The translations under genes were made by a program, and so were the position numbers. Positions 9,121-18,489 of a stretch of DNA of 64,000 bases are shown in pieces. Source of the DNA: Bradyrhizobium sp. 190 (GTDB taxonomy: Bacteria > Pseudomonadota > Alphaproteobacteria > Rhizobiales > Xanthobacteraceae); assembly GCF_023073415.1 (NCBI RefSeq), contig NZ_JADPJL010000005.1:186001-250000 (forward strand), given 5' to 3'. Numbering within the stretch: position 1 is the stretch's first letter; the number at the start of each line of letters is the position of its first letter. The notes under the pieces were generated by a model that was given only the letters and a program-made list of their open reading frames with translations, had not been told where the DNA came from and made no database searches.

Positions 9121-10076
9121 AGAACATGTCTCTTTCTCGCGTGACGACTTTTGCGATGATTTTCGCGCTGGCGATGCTGTCGCTGGCGGGGTCGTCGTCG
9201 GCCCAGCAGGGCACGACCCCTGCGGCACCATCAGCACCCGTGGCCCAGCAGGCGCCTGCCGTATCGCAGGTGCCCGTTGCCCCGGCGGCGCAGTCAGTTC
9301 AGCCTGCCGCGCCTTCCGATGCGGCGGCGACGCCGGCCGAACGTGAAGGAAAGCTTTTGAAGGCCGCGGCCGCCGAACTAAAAGAATTGTCGCCGTGGAC
9401 GATGTTCACGTCGGCCGACGTGGTGGTCAAGGCGGTCATGATAGGCCTTGCCTTTGCCTCGCTGGTGACTTGGACCATCTTCATCGCCAAGATGCTTGAA
9501 CTGTCCGTGGTTCAGCGCAAGGTGCGCTCGGCTCTGGCCAAGATCGCCGACTCGCGGTCGCTGGCAGAAGCGCAGTTCGCGCTGGGCGCCAAGGGCAGCG
9601 TGCTGGCGTCCTTCCTCGCGGCAGCGATGCGCGAGGCGCGGCTGTCGGCCGGCATATCGAGCGATGCCGGCATCAAGGAGCGCGCCGCTTCCAGTTTTGC
9701 CGAAATCGTGCGCGCCGAGGCGCGGCGGATCCGGCTCGGCATGGGCCTATTGGCAACCATCGGCGCAACGTCGCCCTTCGTCGGACTGTTCGGCACCGTC
9801 TGGGGCATCATGAACAGCTTCATCGGCATTTCGAAATCGCAGACCACGAACCTCGCCGTAGTGGCGCCCGGCATCGCCGAGGCGCTGCTCGCCACAGCGA
9901 TCGGCCTGGTTGCGGCGATCCCCGCCGTCATCATCTACAATCACTTTTCGCGCGTGACCAAGGGCTACCTGGAACTGGTTAGCCGGGCGTCAGGCGCTGC
10001 AGGGCGCCTATTGTCGCGCGATCTCGACCGCACGCACGTCAGCGGCGGGCAGCGCGGCCGTGGGGCGGCGGAGTAG
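9117..10076 (+). CDS. exbB: TonB-system proton channel subunit ExbB
   Basis: ExbB assembles with ExbD into the inner-membrane proton channel that energises TonB. The 319-residue protein has the long rhizobial form. A signal sequence ends near SSAQQ (residue 30) and an Ala/Pro/Gln-rich periplasmic stretch follows to about residue 75. TM1 is near residues 105-125. The MotA/TolQ/ExbB domain contains [23 protein letters not shown] and [24 protein letters not shown]. The ATG overlaps the stop of the truncated PKHD gene; a second ATG nine bases later is an alternative. exbD follows after 3 bp. Confidence 0.93.
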   Translation: MKNMSLSRVTTFAMIFALAMLSLAGSSSAQQGTTPAAPSAPVAQQAPAVSQVPVAPAAQSVQPAAPSDAAATPAEREGKLLKAAAAELKELSPWTMFTSADVVVKAVMIGLAFASLVTWTIFIAKMLELSVVQRKVRSALAKIADSRSLAEAQFALGAKGSVLASFLAAAMREARLSAGISSDAGIKERAASSFAEIVRAEARRIRLGMGLLATIGATSPFVGLFGTVWGIMNSFIGISKSQTTNLAVVAPGIAEALLATAIGLVAAIPAVIIYNHFSRVTKGYLELVSRASGAAGRLLSRDLDRTHVSGGQRGRGAAE

Positions 10077-10079
10077 GCG

Positions 10080-10547
10080 ATGGGCGCTTCGATTGCAGAA
10101 AACGACCTTGATGACGACAGCGATTTTGCGGAATCGCACGAGATCAACGTCACGCCCTTCATCGACGTCATTCTCGTCCTGCTGATCATCTTCATGGTCG
10201 CGGCGCCGCTATCGACCGTCGATCTGCCGATCGATTTGCCGACATCGACCGCAACGCCGCAGAAGAAGCCGGACAAGCCCACTTATGTGAGCATCAAGCC
10301 GGATCTCTCGGTTGCGATCGGTGAGAACATGGTGAAGCGCGTCGACCTGGTGCGCTCGCTTGATGCGATGCCGGATGCCAGCAAGGAGCGCTACGTCTTC
10401 CTGCGTGCCGATCGCGCCGTGCCCTATGGCGAATTGATGGACGTGCTCGAAATCCTGCGCGCCGGCGGCTATTCCAAGCTCAAGCTGGTGGCGCTCGAAG
10501 GCGTTCCAGATGGAGCGGCGTCGCAAGCGGCGCCGGCAAAGCCTTGA
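10080..10547 (+). CDS. exbD: TonB-system subunit ExbD
   Basis: ExbD is a single-pass inner-membrane protein that carries the channel's essential aspartate. The 155-residue product starts with a cytoplasmic acidic tail. The signature EINVTPFIDVILVLLIIFMV, with the membrane aspartate, lies near residues 22-41. A periplasmic domain follows. Start ATG 10080 has GGCGGAGTAGGCG in front. It lies between exbB and tonB, and its stop overlaps the tonB start by 3 bp, so the three are co-translated. Confidence 0.93.
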   Translation: MGASIAENDLDDDSDFAESHEINVTPFIDVILVLLIIFMVAAPLSTVDLPIDLPTSTATPQKKPDKPTYVSIKPDLSVAIGENMVKRVDLVRSLDAMPDASKERYVFLRADRAVPYGELMDVLEILRAGGYSKLKLVALEGVPDGAASQAAPAKP

Positions 10548-11335
10548 CCGGTCTCGACGAGCAAAAGCCATCCCGGCGGCTCTGGATTTCCGCAGCGGTG
10601 ATCGCGCTCGCGCTTCACGTCGGCGGTGCGGCGCTGGCGATTGCGCATTTGCAGACCGAGGAAGCCGATGACGCGCTCGGCGCAACGGCGATCGAGATCG
10701 GACTCGAAATGGCCGCCGTGCGCCGTGAGGTGACCGACCTGCCGCCGGGTCCGGACACCGATGCTTCCGCAGCGTCGCCCCAACTCGCCGAGCAGCAGGC
10801 GGAGGTGAAGGAAACCGACCTGCCGCAGGACAAGCCGACGGAGCCGGAAGAGGCCGACCGGGCGGTGACGGAGAACGAGTCGAAAAAGCCCAAAGAGGAC
10901 GATCCGAAGATCGCGGCGGTGCAGACGCAGGCGTCCACCGAGTCGATTGCTGCCGAAGCCACCGCGACGCCAAGTTCCGAGGAAATGCCGGAAGGACAGC
11001 GTTCCGTCGCGCCGGTAATCGGCACCGGCGAGAGCGCGCGGCGTGCACGCGCGACCTGGCAGAAGGAGCTGGTCGCGCATCTCGACAAGCACAAGCGCTA
11101 TCCTAAGGAACGGCAGCAAAAATCCGCCGAGATCCAGATTCGCTTCACGCTCAACCGCATGGGCCACGTGCTCTCGACCGATATCGAAAAGGGCTCGGGC
11201 GATCCGGCCTTCGACGAAGCGGCGCTGGCGATGGTGCGGCGCTCCGATCCGGTGCCGATGCCACCGCCTGTCATCGCCGACGAAGGCCTGACTTTCACCC
11301 TGCCGGTGATCTTCCGCGTCAAGACCAAGAGCTGA
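10544..11335 (+). CDS. tonB: Energy transducer TonB
   Basis: TonB spans the periplasm and passes energy to outer-membrane siderophore or haem receptors. The 263-residue protein has one N-terminal membrane anchor (LWISAAVIALALHVGG, about residues 12-30). A long charged, Pro/Glu/Lys-rich region runs to about residue 165. The C-terminal TonB domain includes HLDKHKRYPKERQQKSAEIQ with its YP motif and a TLPVIFRV ending. No ATG fits before the anchor; the TTG at 10544, overlapping the exbD stop, is the likely start. No TonB-dependent receptor is encoded in the window. Confidence 0.88.
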   Translation: MTGLDEQKPSRRLWISAAVIALALHVGGAALAIAHLQTEEADDALGATAIEIGLEMAAVRREVTDLPPGPDTDASAASPQLAEQQAEVKETDLPQDKPTEPEEADRAVTENESKKPKEDDPKIAAVQTQASTESIAAEATATPSSEEMPEGQRSVAPVIGTGESARRARATWQKELVAHLDKHKRYPKERQQKSAEIQIRFTLNRMGHVLSTDIEKGSGDPAFDEAALAMVRRSDPVPMPPPVIADEGLTFTLPVIFRVKTKS

Positions 11336-11351
11336 CGCCTCGCATTACCCG

Positions 11352-12803
11352 TTAGATCGGATAATGCTGAGGTCCGGTCTCGATCGTGATCCAGCGCAAT
11401 TCCGTGAATTCGGCAATGCCGGCCTTGCCGCCGAAGCGGCCATAGCCTGAAGCCTTGACGCCGCCGAACGGCATCTGCGCCTCGTCGTGAACGGTGGGAC
11501 CGTTGACATGGCAGATGCCGGAATCGATCCGTTTGGCGATCTCGAATGCGCGGGCAATATCGCGGCCGAATACGGCGGCTGATAGCCCGTATTCGGTGTC
11601 GTTGGCGACGCGCACGGCTTCGTCCACACCGTTGACGCGCACGACGCAGACGACAGGCCCGAACGACTCCTCGCCGTAGATGCGCATCGACGAGTTGACG
11701 CCGTCGATGACCGTTGCGGACATCAGCGTGCCTTCGCTGCGGCCTCCTGCGACCACCTTGGCGCCCTTGCTGACGGCGTCATTGATCAAGGCCTGGATGC
11801 GGGCCGCGGCATCGGTGCCGATCAAGGACCCCAGCGGCGCGTTGCCCTTGCGGGGATCGCCGGCGACCAGCGATCCGGCTTTCGCGGCCAGCTTTGTCAC
11901 GAACGCGTCAGCGATCTTCTCGTCGACCACGAGGCGCTCGGTCGACATGCAGATCTGGCCCTGGTTCATGAAGGCGCCGAACGCAGCCGCGGCCACCGCG
12001 GCATCGATATCGGCATCGTCGAGCACGATCATCGGCGCCTTGCCGCCGAGTTCGAGCAGCGCCGGCTTGAGATATTTGGCCGCGACCTGCGCGATGATGC
12101 GGCCGACGCGCGTCGAGCCGGTGAAATTGACCCGGCGCACGGCGGGATGGCCGATCAGCATTTCGATCAGGGCAGGGGCATCTTCCGGCGCGTTGGTGAT
12201 GACGTTGAGGACGCCCGGTGGGAGGCCGGCGTCGCGCAGGCATTCCGCGATCAGCCGATGGGTGCCCGGACAGATTTCGGAGGCCTTCAGCACCACCGTG
12301 TTGCCGCAGGCCAGCGGCAAGGCGATGGCGCGCACGCCGAGAATGACCGGCGCGTTCCACGGCGCCATGCTCAGCACTACGCCCGCAGGCTGGCGAACGG
12401 CCATGGCGATGCAGCCCGGCTTGTCCGAGGGGATGACCTCGCCTGAAATCTGCGTGGTCATGGCGGCCGCCTCGCGCAGCATGCCGGCGGCGAGGTGAAC
12501 GTTGAAGCCGGCCCAGCCGGCGGTCGCGCCGGTTTCGGCGGCCATCAGTTCGATGAACTGCGGTGCCTTCGATGCCAGAAGATCAGCGGCTTTCAGCAGG
12601 ATCGCGCGCCGCGCATTCGGGCCGGTGGCGGACCAGGCCGGGAAGGCGGCTGCGGCTGTGTCGGCTGCCCGCTTCGCATCCGCGATCTGGGCTGCCGCGG
12701 CGCGGCTTGCGATGTCACCGGTGACCGGGTTGAGCCGATCGAACGTTGCGCCGTTCGACGCCGGGACATCCTTGCTCTCGAGCAGCAGCGAGATTTCGTA
12801 CAT
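11352..12803 (-). CDS. NAD(P)-dependent aldehyde dehydrogenase (vanillin/salicylaldehyde dehydrogenase-like)
   Basis: The 483-residue ALDH-superfamily enzyme oxidises an aldehyde to its acid. Catalytic features are intact: oxyanion Asn150 (APWN), Glu251 in ELGGK, nucleophile Cys285 in NQGQICMSTERL, and the late EESFGPV motif. Overall it looks most like aromatic aldehyde dehydrogenases (Vdh or salicylaldehyde type), but that substrate call is family inference. The start at 12803 has AAAGGAGAAAGCC; the frame extends further upstream without coding character. The livF stop is 22 bp upstream, so it is probably the last gene of the Liv-type operon and acts on what the importer brings in. Confidence 0.85.
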   Translation of the reverse strand: MYEISLLLESKDVPASNGATFDRLNPVTGDIASRAAAAQIADAKRAADTAAAAFPAWSATGPNARRAILLKAADLLASKAPQFIELMAAETGATAGWAGFNVHLAAGMLREAAAMTTQISGEVIPSDKPGCIAMAVRQPAGVVLSMAPWNAPVILGVRAIALPLACGNTVVLKASEICPGTHRLIAECLRDAGLPPGVLNVITNAPEDAPALIEMLIGHPAVRRVNFTGSTRVGRIIAQVAAKYLKPALLELGGKAPMIVLDDADIDAAVAAAAFGAFMNQGQICMSTERLVVDEKIADAFVTKLAAKAGSLVAGDPRKGNAPLGSLIGTDAAARIQALINDAVSKGAKVVAGGRSEGTLMSATVIDGVNSSMRIYGEESFGPVVCVVRVNGVDEAVRVANDTEYGLSAAVFGRDIARAFEIAKRIDSGICHVNGPTVHDEAQMPFGGVKASGYGRFGGKAGIAEFTELRWITIETGPQHYPI

Positions 12804-12825
12804 GGCTTTCTCCTTTGGCGTGGCG

Positions 12826-13560
12826 TTACGATGATGGTGCGGTGGTCGGCGGGGCACCGCCGAGATAGGCGCGCTGGACGGCTGGATCGGCCTTCAACTG
12901 ATCGGCAGTGCTGTGCCCGACGATGATGCCGTTTTCGAGCACATAGCCGCGGTCGGCGATCCGCAGGCTCTCCTGCGCGTTCTGCTCCACGAGCAGCAAT
13001 CCGACGCCGGCCTCGCGTACCCGTCGCAGCGTGGCGAACAACTCCTGCACCATAGCGGGTGAGAGCCCGAGCGAGGGTTCGTCGAGCAGCAGGATATCCG
13101 GATTGGACATCAGCGCGCGGCCGATGGCGAGCATCTGCTGTTCGCCGCCGCTCATGGTGCGCGCGATCTGGGCGGCGCGTTCGCGCAGGCGGGGAAACAG
13201 CCCGAGCACCTGTTCGCGCCGCGCCGTTTCGCCGTCGCGGGCGCGCTTCGGGTTGGCGCCGAGCAGGAGATTTTCCTTCACCGTCAGGTCGCCGAAGATG
13301 CCGCGGCCTTCGGGCACCAGCGCCAGCCCGCTTTCGACGATCTCGTGTGCCGGGAGCGCCGAGATATCGCGGCCGGCAAGGCTCACCTGCTTGCCCGGAA
13401 GCGTACGCACGACGCCCGCGATGGCTTTCAGCAGCGAGGTCTTGCCCGCGCCATTGGCGCCGAGAATCGTCACGATCTCGCCGCGCCCGACGTTGAGCGC
13501 GACGCCGTCGAGCGCGCGATGCAGGCCATAGGCCAGGCTGAGATTTGCGACCTCAAGCAT
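12826..13560 (-). CDS. livF: Branched-chain amino acid-type ABC transporter ATPase LivF
   Basis: The 244-residue ABC ATPase is of the short LivF form. It has Walker A GANGAGKT (residues 34-41), signature MSGGEQQMLAIGRAL, and Walker B DILLLDEPSLGLSP. It pairs with LivG to power the LivHM channel in the inner membrane. Its start overlaps the end of livG by 8 bp. In rhizobia this transporter class also moves aromatic acids and other small carboxylates. With an aldehyde dehydrogenase downstream, leucine or valine should not be assumed as substrate. Confidence 0.9.
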   Translation of the reverse strand: MLEVANLSLAYGLHRALDGVALNVGRGEIVTILGANGAGKTSLLKAIAGVVRTLPGKQVSLAGRDISALPAHEIVESGLALVPEGRGIFGDLTVKENLLLGANPKRARDGETARREQVLGLFPRLRERAAQIARTMSGGEQQMLAIGRALMSNPDILLLDEPSLGLSPAMVQELFATLRRVREAGVGLLLVEQNAQESLRIADRGYVLENGIIVGHSTADQLKADPAVQRAYLGGAPPTTAPSS

Positions 13561-14302
13561 CGGCGGCCACCCCGCCGAGATAGGCCTTCACGACGGCCGC
13601 ATCGCTCAGAACATCAGCGGTTGCGCCCTCGGCGATCTTGCGGCCGCTGCTCATCACGACGCAACGATCGCAAAGCGCGCGCACCGCGTTCATCACGTGC
13701 TCGACCAGCACGATGGTGATGCCATCAGCCTTCAACGACCGGATCAGGTCGATGCCTATCATGAGTTCGGATGGATTTAAGCCCGCGAGCCATTCGTCGA
13801 GCAGCAGTAGCCGCGGCTTGGCGGCGAGGGCGCGTGCGAGCTCCAGGCGCTTGCGGTCGATATAGGTGAGGTCGGCCGCCGGCCGCCGGTCGTGCCCGGC
13901 AAGGCCGACGCGATCAAGGAGCGTGTCGATCCGAACCTCCGCCTCAGTGGCGGGCAAATGCGGCTTCTGGAATGCCAGCCCCGCTTTGATATTCTCGCGG
14001 CAGTCCATGCCGTCGAGCACGCGGACGAGCTGAAATGTCCGCGCCAGGCCAAGCCGCGCGATTCGGTACGACGCAAGGCCGGCGATGTCCCGGCCCATCA
14101 GGCGGACGGTGCCGGCATCGGGACGCAGCACGCCCGACATCAAATTGAGCGCCGTCGTCTTGCCGGACCCGTTGGGGCCGAGCAGGCCCATGATCTCGCC
14201 TTGCGCGACCGCAAAGCCGAGGTCGTTGACCGCGACCAGCCCGCCGAACGCGCGCCGCAGGCCGGCGACCTCGAGTACCGGTGTTCCGTTTTCCCGGCTC
14301 AT
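13553..14302 (-). CDS. livG: Branched-chain amino acid-type ABC transporter ATPase LivG
   Basis: The 249-residue ATPase starts at MSRENGTPVLEV; the ATG overlaps the livM stop by 4 bp. The open frame runs on upstream, but that part is antisense-frame noise within livM. It has Walker A GPNGSGKTTALN and Walker B LLLLDEWLAGLNPSE, where Trp replaces the usual Pro. The signature is degenerate (LTYIDRKRLELARAL in place of LSGGQ), a variation seen in the LivG family. Its C-terminal MSSGRKIAEG is typical. It forms the second nucleotide-binding subunit with LivF. Confidence 0.9.
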   Translation of the reverse strand: MSRENGTPVLEVAGLRRAFGGLVAVNDLGFAVAQGEIMGLLGPNGSGKTTALNLMSGVLRPDAGTVRLMGRDIAGLASYRIARLGLARTFQLVRVLDGMDCRENIKAGLAFQKPHLPATEAEVRIDTLLDRVGLAGHDRRPAADLTYIDRKRLELARALAAKPRLLLLDEWLAGLNPSELMIGIDLIRSLKADGITIVLVEHVMNAVRALCDRCVVMSSGRKIAEGATADVLSDAAVVKAYLGGVAADA

Positions 14303-15243
14303 GCGGCCACCCGTCCGGTGGCTTTGCCGCCCGCCGTCGCCGACAGCTTCTCGAACAATCCCGCGACGCCCCGCGGCAGCATGTAAACGATCAGCAGGAA
14401 GATGCAGCCGAGGATGATCGTGAACGTATTCGGAAAGCGCGCGCTCAGGAGCTCGAACAGCAGGGTCAGCGGCACGGCGCCGAGCACCGGTCCCCACAGC
14501 CGGTGCGCGCCGCCGAGCAACGCCATGATCAGCACCTGAAACGAGATCATTGAATTGAAGGCGATCGATGGTTCGATATAGGTCCATCGCGGCGCCATGA
14601 TTGCGCCGACCAGCGTCATGACGGTGGCGCTGATCGTGAACAGGGCGACCTTGGCGAAGGTGGTATTGATCCCGCAATGTTTTGCGACGGTCTCATCTTC
14701 GCCGATCACGCGCAGCGCAAAGCCGAGCCGCGACCGCGCGATCAGCCAGCCCAGCAGGAATACGGCGGCGGTGAGCGCCAGCAACTGCCAGTAAATATCG
14801 GCCTGGGTGATGTCGACGAAGACATAGCGGCCGAGCACGCGCGACTTGTTGACCTCGAACCAGACCACGAGCTGGCGGATCAACTCCGTCAGTCCGAACG
14901 TGAAGATGACGAAGTACACGCCGCTCAGCCGCAGCGTCGAGAGCCCGACAATGGCAGCCACGAAAGCGCCGAGCGCCGCGGCGATCAGCAGCACCAGCGG
15001 CCAGGGCAATATCTCGCCGAGCACGGCGACGGTGTAGGCACCGATGCCAAAGAAGGCGGTTGTTGCCAGCGAGACGTAGCGTGTGGGCCCAGAGAACATG
15101 CCCCAGGCCGTAGCCAGCACGGTGTACTGCAAGAGGCTGATGGCGAGCGCGAGATAGTAAGCGTTGCCGAGACGCGGCACGAAGGCCAGCAGTACAAGGG
15201 CTGCCAGCGCGAGGACGCCAAGGCCTGCGGCTCGCGCGTTCAT
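14299..15243 (-). CDS. livM: Branched-chain amino acid-type ABC transporter permease LivM
   Basis: The 314-residue inner-membrane permease begins MNARAAGLGVLALAALVLLA. About nine or ten hydrophobic segments follow. The FFGIGAYTVAVLGE and GRYVFVDITQADIYW regions, and a cytoplasmic EAA-like loop with GEDETVAKHCGINTTFAK, are characteristic of LivM. It forms the channel with LivH. Both boundaries are ATGA-type 4-bp overlaps, with livH upstream and livG downstream, so expression is tightly coupled. Confidence 0.9.
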   Translation of the reverse strand: MNARAAGLGVLALAALVLLAFVPRLGNAYYLALAISLLQYTVLATAWGMFSGPTRYVSLATTAFFGIGAYTVAVLGEILPWPLVLLIAAALGAFVAAIVGLSTLRLSGVYFVIFTFGLTELIRQLVVWFEVNKSRVLGRYVFVDITQADIYWQLLALTAAVFLLGWLIARSRLGFALRVIGEDETVAKHCGINTTFAKVALFTISATVMTLVGAIMAPRWTYIEPSIAFNSMISFQVLIMALLGGAHRLWGPVLGAVPLTLLFELLSARFPNTFTIILGCIFLLIVYMLPRGVAGLFEKLSATAGGKATGRVAA

Positions 15244-16109
15244 CGTGTCGCCCTGCCGAACAGCCCGGCCGGCTTCACCAGCAGCACGGCGAGAAACAGG
15301 GCGAAGTTGACCGCTAGCGTCAACCCGGGATCGACATAGGAGGCAACCAGTGACTCGCTGAGACCAAGCGCTAGGCCCGCAACCAGGCAGCCGAGCATGT
15401 TGCCGACGCCGCCCATCACGACGACGATCAACGCCTTCATGGTGAAGACCACGCCGGATGACGCGCTGAAGGTGAGGAATGTGCTGACCAGCACGCCGGC
15501 CGCGGCGACCAGCGCGCCGCCCAATGCAAAGGTCAGGGCAGAGGCCTGTGGAACGTTGATGGCGACAAGCTGGGCGGCAAAGGGATCGACGGCAACGGCG
15601 CGTACCGCCGTGCCGGCGCGGGTTCGTGTCAGCGCCAGATAGAGCACAAGGCCAAGCAGGATGGTGATGCCGAGCGCGGCGAGGCGGTTGGCGGCGACGG
15701 TCTCGCCGAGAAACTGCACCGGGAAGGCGAGGAACGAGTAGCTGTAATAGGCGCCGCCGAACAGCGCCAGCATCGAGCCCTGAATGACGAAGGTGAGCCC
15801 GAAGGTCGCGAGAATGCTGTCGACCTCGAGCGCGTCGCGGTTGGGCGCACGGCGCACCAGCGGCGTGAGCAGCAGCTTGTAGACGATGAAATTCAGCAGG
15901 AAGGCCGCGGGAACGACCAGCGCCAGTCCGACAAACGGACTGACCGCCCAGCCCGTGAACAGCCAGTGCGATGCAAAGGCAGCGGCGATCAGAAACTCGC
16001 CGTAGGAGAGATTCATGATGCGCGCAACGCCGTACTGGAGCGTGAGCCCCATGGCGATGAGCGCATACATGCCGCCCAGCATCAGGCCGGTCAGGATAGC
16101 GTTCGTCAT
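15240..16109 (-). CDS. livH: Branched-chain amino acid-type ABC transporter permease LivH
   Basis: The 289-residue permease starts MTNAILTGLMLGGMYALIAM, the classic LivH opening. It continues GLTLQYGVARIMNLSYGEFL, with eight or so hydrophobic segments. A GGVGNMLGCLVAGLALGLSE segment near the C-terminus is diagnostic. It is the second gene of the operon after the binding protein, with a 27-bp gap. It partners LivM in the inner membrane. Confidence 0.9.
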   Translation of the reverse strand: MTNAILTGLMLGGMYALIAMGLTLQYGVARIMNLSYGEFLIAAAFASHWLFTGWAVSPFVGLALVVPAAFLLNFIVYKLLLTPLVRRAPNRDALEVDSILATFGLTFVIQGSMLALFGGAYYSYSFLAFPVQFLGETVAANRLAALGITILLGLVLYLALTRTRAGTAVRAVAVDPFAAQLVAINVPQASALTFALGGALVAAAGVLVSTFLTFSASSGVVFTMKALIVVVMGGVGNMLGCLVAGLALGLSESLVASYVDPGLTLAVNFALFLAVLLVKPAGLFGRATR

Positions 16110-16136
16110 GACAAGACCGGCCGCGTTAGTGTGACG

Positions 16137-17363
16137 TTACGGCGCCACCCACGCCGGCTTCGGAACGATCGCTTTACGCGCACCTTCATTGCCGGCCGGA
16201 GCGATGCCGTAGAACTCGCCGTCCTGCCACTGGCCGACCCACCAGTAACGCGTCGGCATGTTGTTCTCGAGCTTGACCTTGCCGATCACGGTATCGAACG
16301 AGCCGGTCTGCAGGTCCTTGATGACGGCGGCACGGTCGATCTTGCCGACGCGTTCGATCGCTTGCTGCAGCATCTGCAGGCTGGCATAGGTGACGGCGCT
16401 GGCCCAGCGGTCCGGCTCGGCGCCGTTGGCGGCGGAGGCCTTGTGGCGGGCGAGATAGTCCTTGATCGCCGGGCTGTCGCCGCTCCAGCCGCCGATGCCC
16501 ATCACGCCTTCGGTGTTCTTGCCGAACTTTCCGCGATAGAGCGGGAAGGCGGTGCCGACCCCGGTGTAGAACACCTTCGGATTGAAGCCGGCGATGCGTG
16601 ATTGCTCGGTCAGCGCCAGTGTGTCCGGCGGATAGCTGAAGGCAATGAAGACGTCCGGATTGAGCGCCTTCACGTCGTTGATGATGGGCGCGAGATCCTG
16701 CGTGCCGATCGGATAGCTCTTGTCGTAGGCGAGCTTGAATTTCGCGTTGGTGAGCGCCGGCCGCGCCGCGCTCGACAGGTCGATTCCGAAGCCGTCGGCA
16801 ATGCTGACCATCGCTACCGTATCGCCGATCTTCTTTTCATCGCGCAGTTTGTTCAGCAATTCGACCAGTGTCTTGGCGGCATCGGCGCTGGTGCCGAGCA
16901 TCCAGAAACTGTTAGGCCAGCGTTTTGCGAGTTCCGGCGCGCGGTCGGTAACGGCGGTGGCGGCCAGGTGCGGATAGCCTTCGCGGTTGAGCGTCGGGCC
17001 GACCGCCAGATTGAGACCGGTGCCCCATGGCGGCAGGATGAAATCGACCTTGTCCTGGTTGATCAACCGCTCCAGCGCGCGCACGGCCTCTTCGGCGTTG
17101 GAGCGGTCGTCATATTGCACGACCTCGATCGGGACGCGCTTGTCGCCGAGCTTGATGCCACCGGCGGCATTCACTTCCTTCACCCACAATTCGTAGTTGG
17201 GGATCGTGGTGACGGCGGCGCCGCCGGTGTTGGGGCCGGTGCGCGAAATCGCGTAGCCGATCTTGATCGAGGTTTGGGCTTGCGCGACGGCGGCCAAGCC
17301 GAGCGTGGCGGCGCAGGTGGCGGCCACAAGCAGTGCCGTGCGTCGCGTCAGGAATGTCGTCAT
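16137..17363 (-). CDS. ABC transporter substrate-binding protein (LivK-like, type I periplasmic fold)
   Basis: The 408-residue precursor starts at 17363 with GGGGAGGACAAC upstream. The signal peptide (TRRTALLVAATCAATLGLAA) is cleaved near AQAQT. The mature protein begins SIKIGYAISRTGPNTGGA, the usual opening of branched-chain and aromatic-acid receptors. It continues with the two-lobed Peripla_BP_6 fold to the end. It captures the ligand for LivHMGF. The ligand cannot be read from sequence. Its gene heads the operon and is divergent from the AraC gene, with 170 bp between starts that should contain both promoters. Confidence 0.88.
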   Translation of the reverse strand: MTTFLTRRTALLVAATCAATLGLAAVAQAQTSIKIGYAISRTGPNTGGAAVTTIPNYELWVKEVNAAGGIKLGDKRVPIEVVQYDDRSNAEEAVRALERLINQDKVDFILPPWGTGLNLAVGPTLNREGYPHLAATAVTDRAPELAKRWPNSFWMLGTSADAAKTLVELLNKLRDEKKIGDTVAMVSIADGFGIDLSSAARPALTNAKFKLAYDKSYPIGTQDLAPIINDVKALNPDVFIAFSYPPDTLALTEQSRIAGFNPKVFYTGVGTAFPLYRGKFGKNTEGVMGIGGWSGDSPAIKDYLARHKASAANGAEPDRWASAVTYASLQMLQQAIERVGKIDRAAVIKDLQTGSFDTVIGKVKLENNMPTRYWWVGQWQDGEFYGIAPAGNEGARKAIVPKPAWVAP

Positions 17364-17533
17364 GTTGTCCTCCCCGGGGTGCATCTGCCGGCGCCATTGA
17401 ACTGGCGCTCATGATCGCCCTGACGTTAGGGGAGGTCCCGGGATGCTTGGAATTGGACGAAGCCGGGGAAAGATTGTACTTTTCTGGCAATTCGGCCTGT
17501 TCACAGGCGGCGGATTGTCTCAGGAGACGGGGT

Positions 17534-18445
17534 ATGTCGGCATCACCAGGGCTGAACGGATTGCCGGTCGGGATCGCGCTGGCGGTGCGTGCGGAGGTGT
17601 TTTCGGCATCGCTGGCGGCGCGATCGTGGGTGATCCGTCAGAAGTCCGGGCGCCGGGCGCATCTGTTGCTGCTGCAATCGGATCGCGGCCATGCGTCATG
17701 GCACGGGACCGGCGTTGCGCTTGAAGCGCCGGCGCTGCTTTGGCTGCCGGGGAGCATCGATGCGACGGTGGAAGTGGGGCCGGGCGCGCACGGGTTCCTG
17801 TTGTCGGTAGACGATGATTTCCTGATCAAGATCGTCGCCGGCAATGCCGAGGCGCTGCATCTGCGCAGGACCACCGAACGCGTCGCATTGATCGCCGGAA
17901 AGGCGCTTCCACCAACTCTCGACACGATCGCTGAATCATGCCGCGCCATCGTGGCGGAGCTGCGCACGCCCGGTTTTGGCGGCGCGACGCTGATATCCTC
18001 GCATTTGCTTCTGCTGTGTTTGCAGCTCTGGCGGCTCAGCGCCTCGCATGATGATCGTCACGAGGTGGCGGCGCGTGGCGGCGGTCCGGCGCTGGTCGGC
18101 AATTTCCTGCAAATGGTCGAGCTGCATTATCGTGATGGCTGGCCGGTGGCGCGCTATGCGGATGCGCTTGGCGTCACCTCCGACAAGCTGCATGCCCATT
18201 GCCAACGCGAGAAGAACTGCGGCCCGCGCGCGATCATCCACGAACGGCTGGTTCGCGAAGCCTGCATGCGGCTGCAGCAGCTCGACCTTCCCGTCGAGCA
18301 GATCGGATACGGTCTGGGTTTCCGCGATCCGGCCTATTTCAATCGCTTCTTCCGCAAGTACCGCGGCGCGTCACCGGGGAACTATCGCCGACAGATACGG
18401 TTGGAGCACGCGCGTAGCGGCCCGTCCTACGCAGCTTGGCCGTGA
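17534..18445 (+). CDS. AraC-family transcriptional regulator
   Basis: The 303-residue protein has an N-terminal ligand-sensing region (about 1-190) without a recognised specific domain. The C-terminal AraC DNA-binding domain has two helix-turn-helices. These are VARYADALGVTSDKLHAHCQ and a second helix ending in the signature IGYGLGFRDPAYFNRFFRKY. The ATG at 17534 is preceded by CAGGAGACGGGGT; the frame is open further upstream, but only into the divergent gene. The position suggests it activates the livKHMGF-aldehyde dehydrogenase operon in response to the imported compound. This is inferred from arrangement only. Confidence 0.85.
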   Translation: MSASPGLNGLPVGIALAVRAEVFSASLAARSWVIRQKSGRRAHLLLLQSDRGHASWHGTGVALEAPALLWLPGSIDATVEVGPGAHGFLLSVDDDFLIKIVAGNAEALHLRRTTERVALIAGKALPPTLDTIAESCRAIVAELRTPGFGGATLISSHLLLLCLQLWRLSASHDDRHEVAARGGGPALVGNFLQMVELHYRDGWPVARYADALGVTSDKLHAHCQREKNCGPRAIIHERLVREACMRLQQLDLPVEQIGYGLGFRDPAYFNRFFRKYRGASPGNYRRQIRLEHARSGPSYAAWP

Positions 18446-18489
18446 GGTGATGGTTTGCAGAATTCAACCGGCGCGGGAAGGCGCTCGCG

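Noticed and set aside
13553..14677. Extended LivG reading with about 125 extra N-terminal residues
   Set aside because: The extension lies inside livM and is Arg/His-rich noise. ATG 14302 overlaps the livM stop, as expected for this operon.
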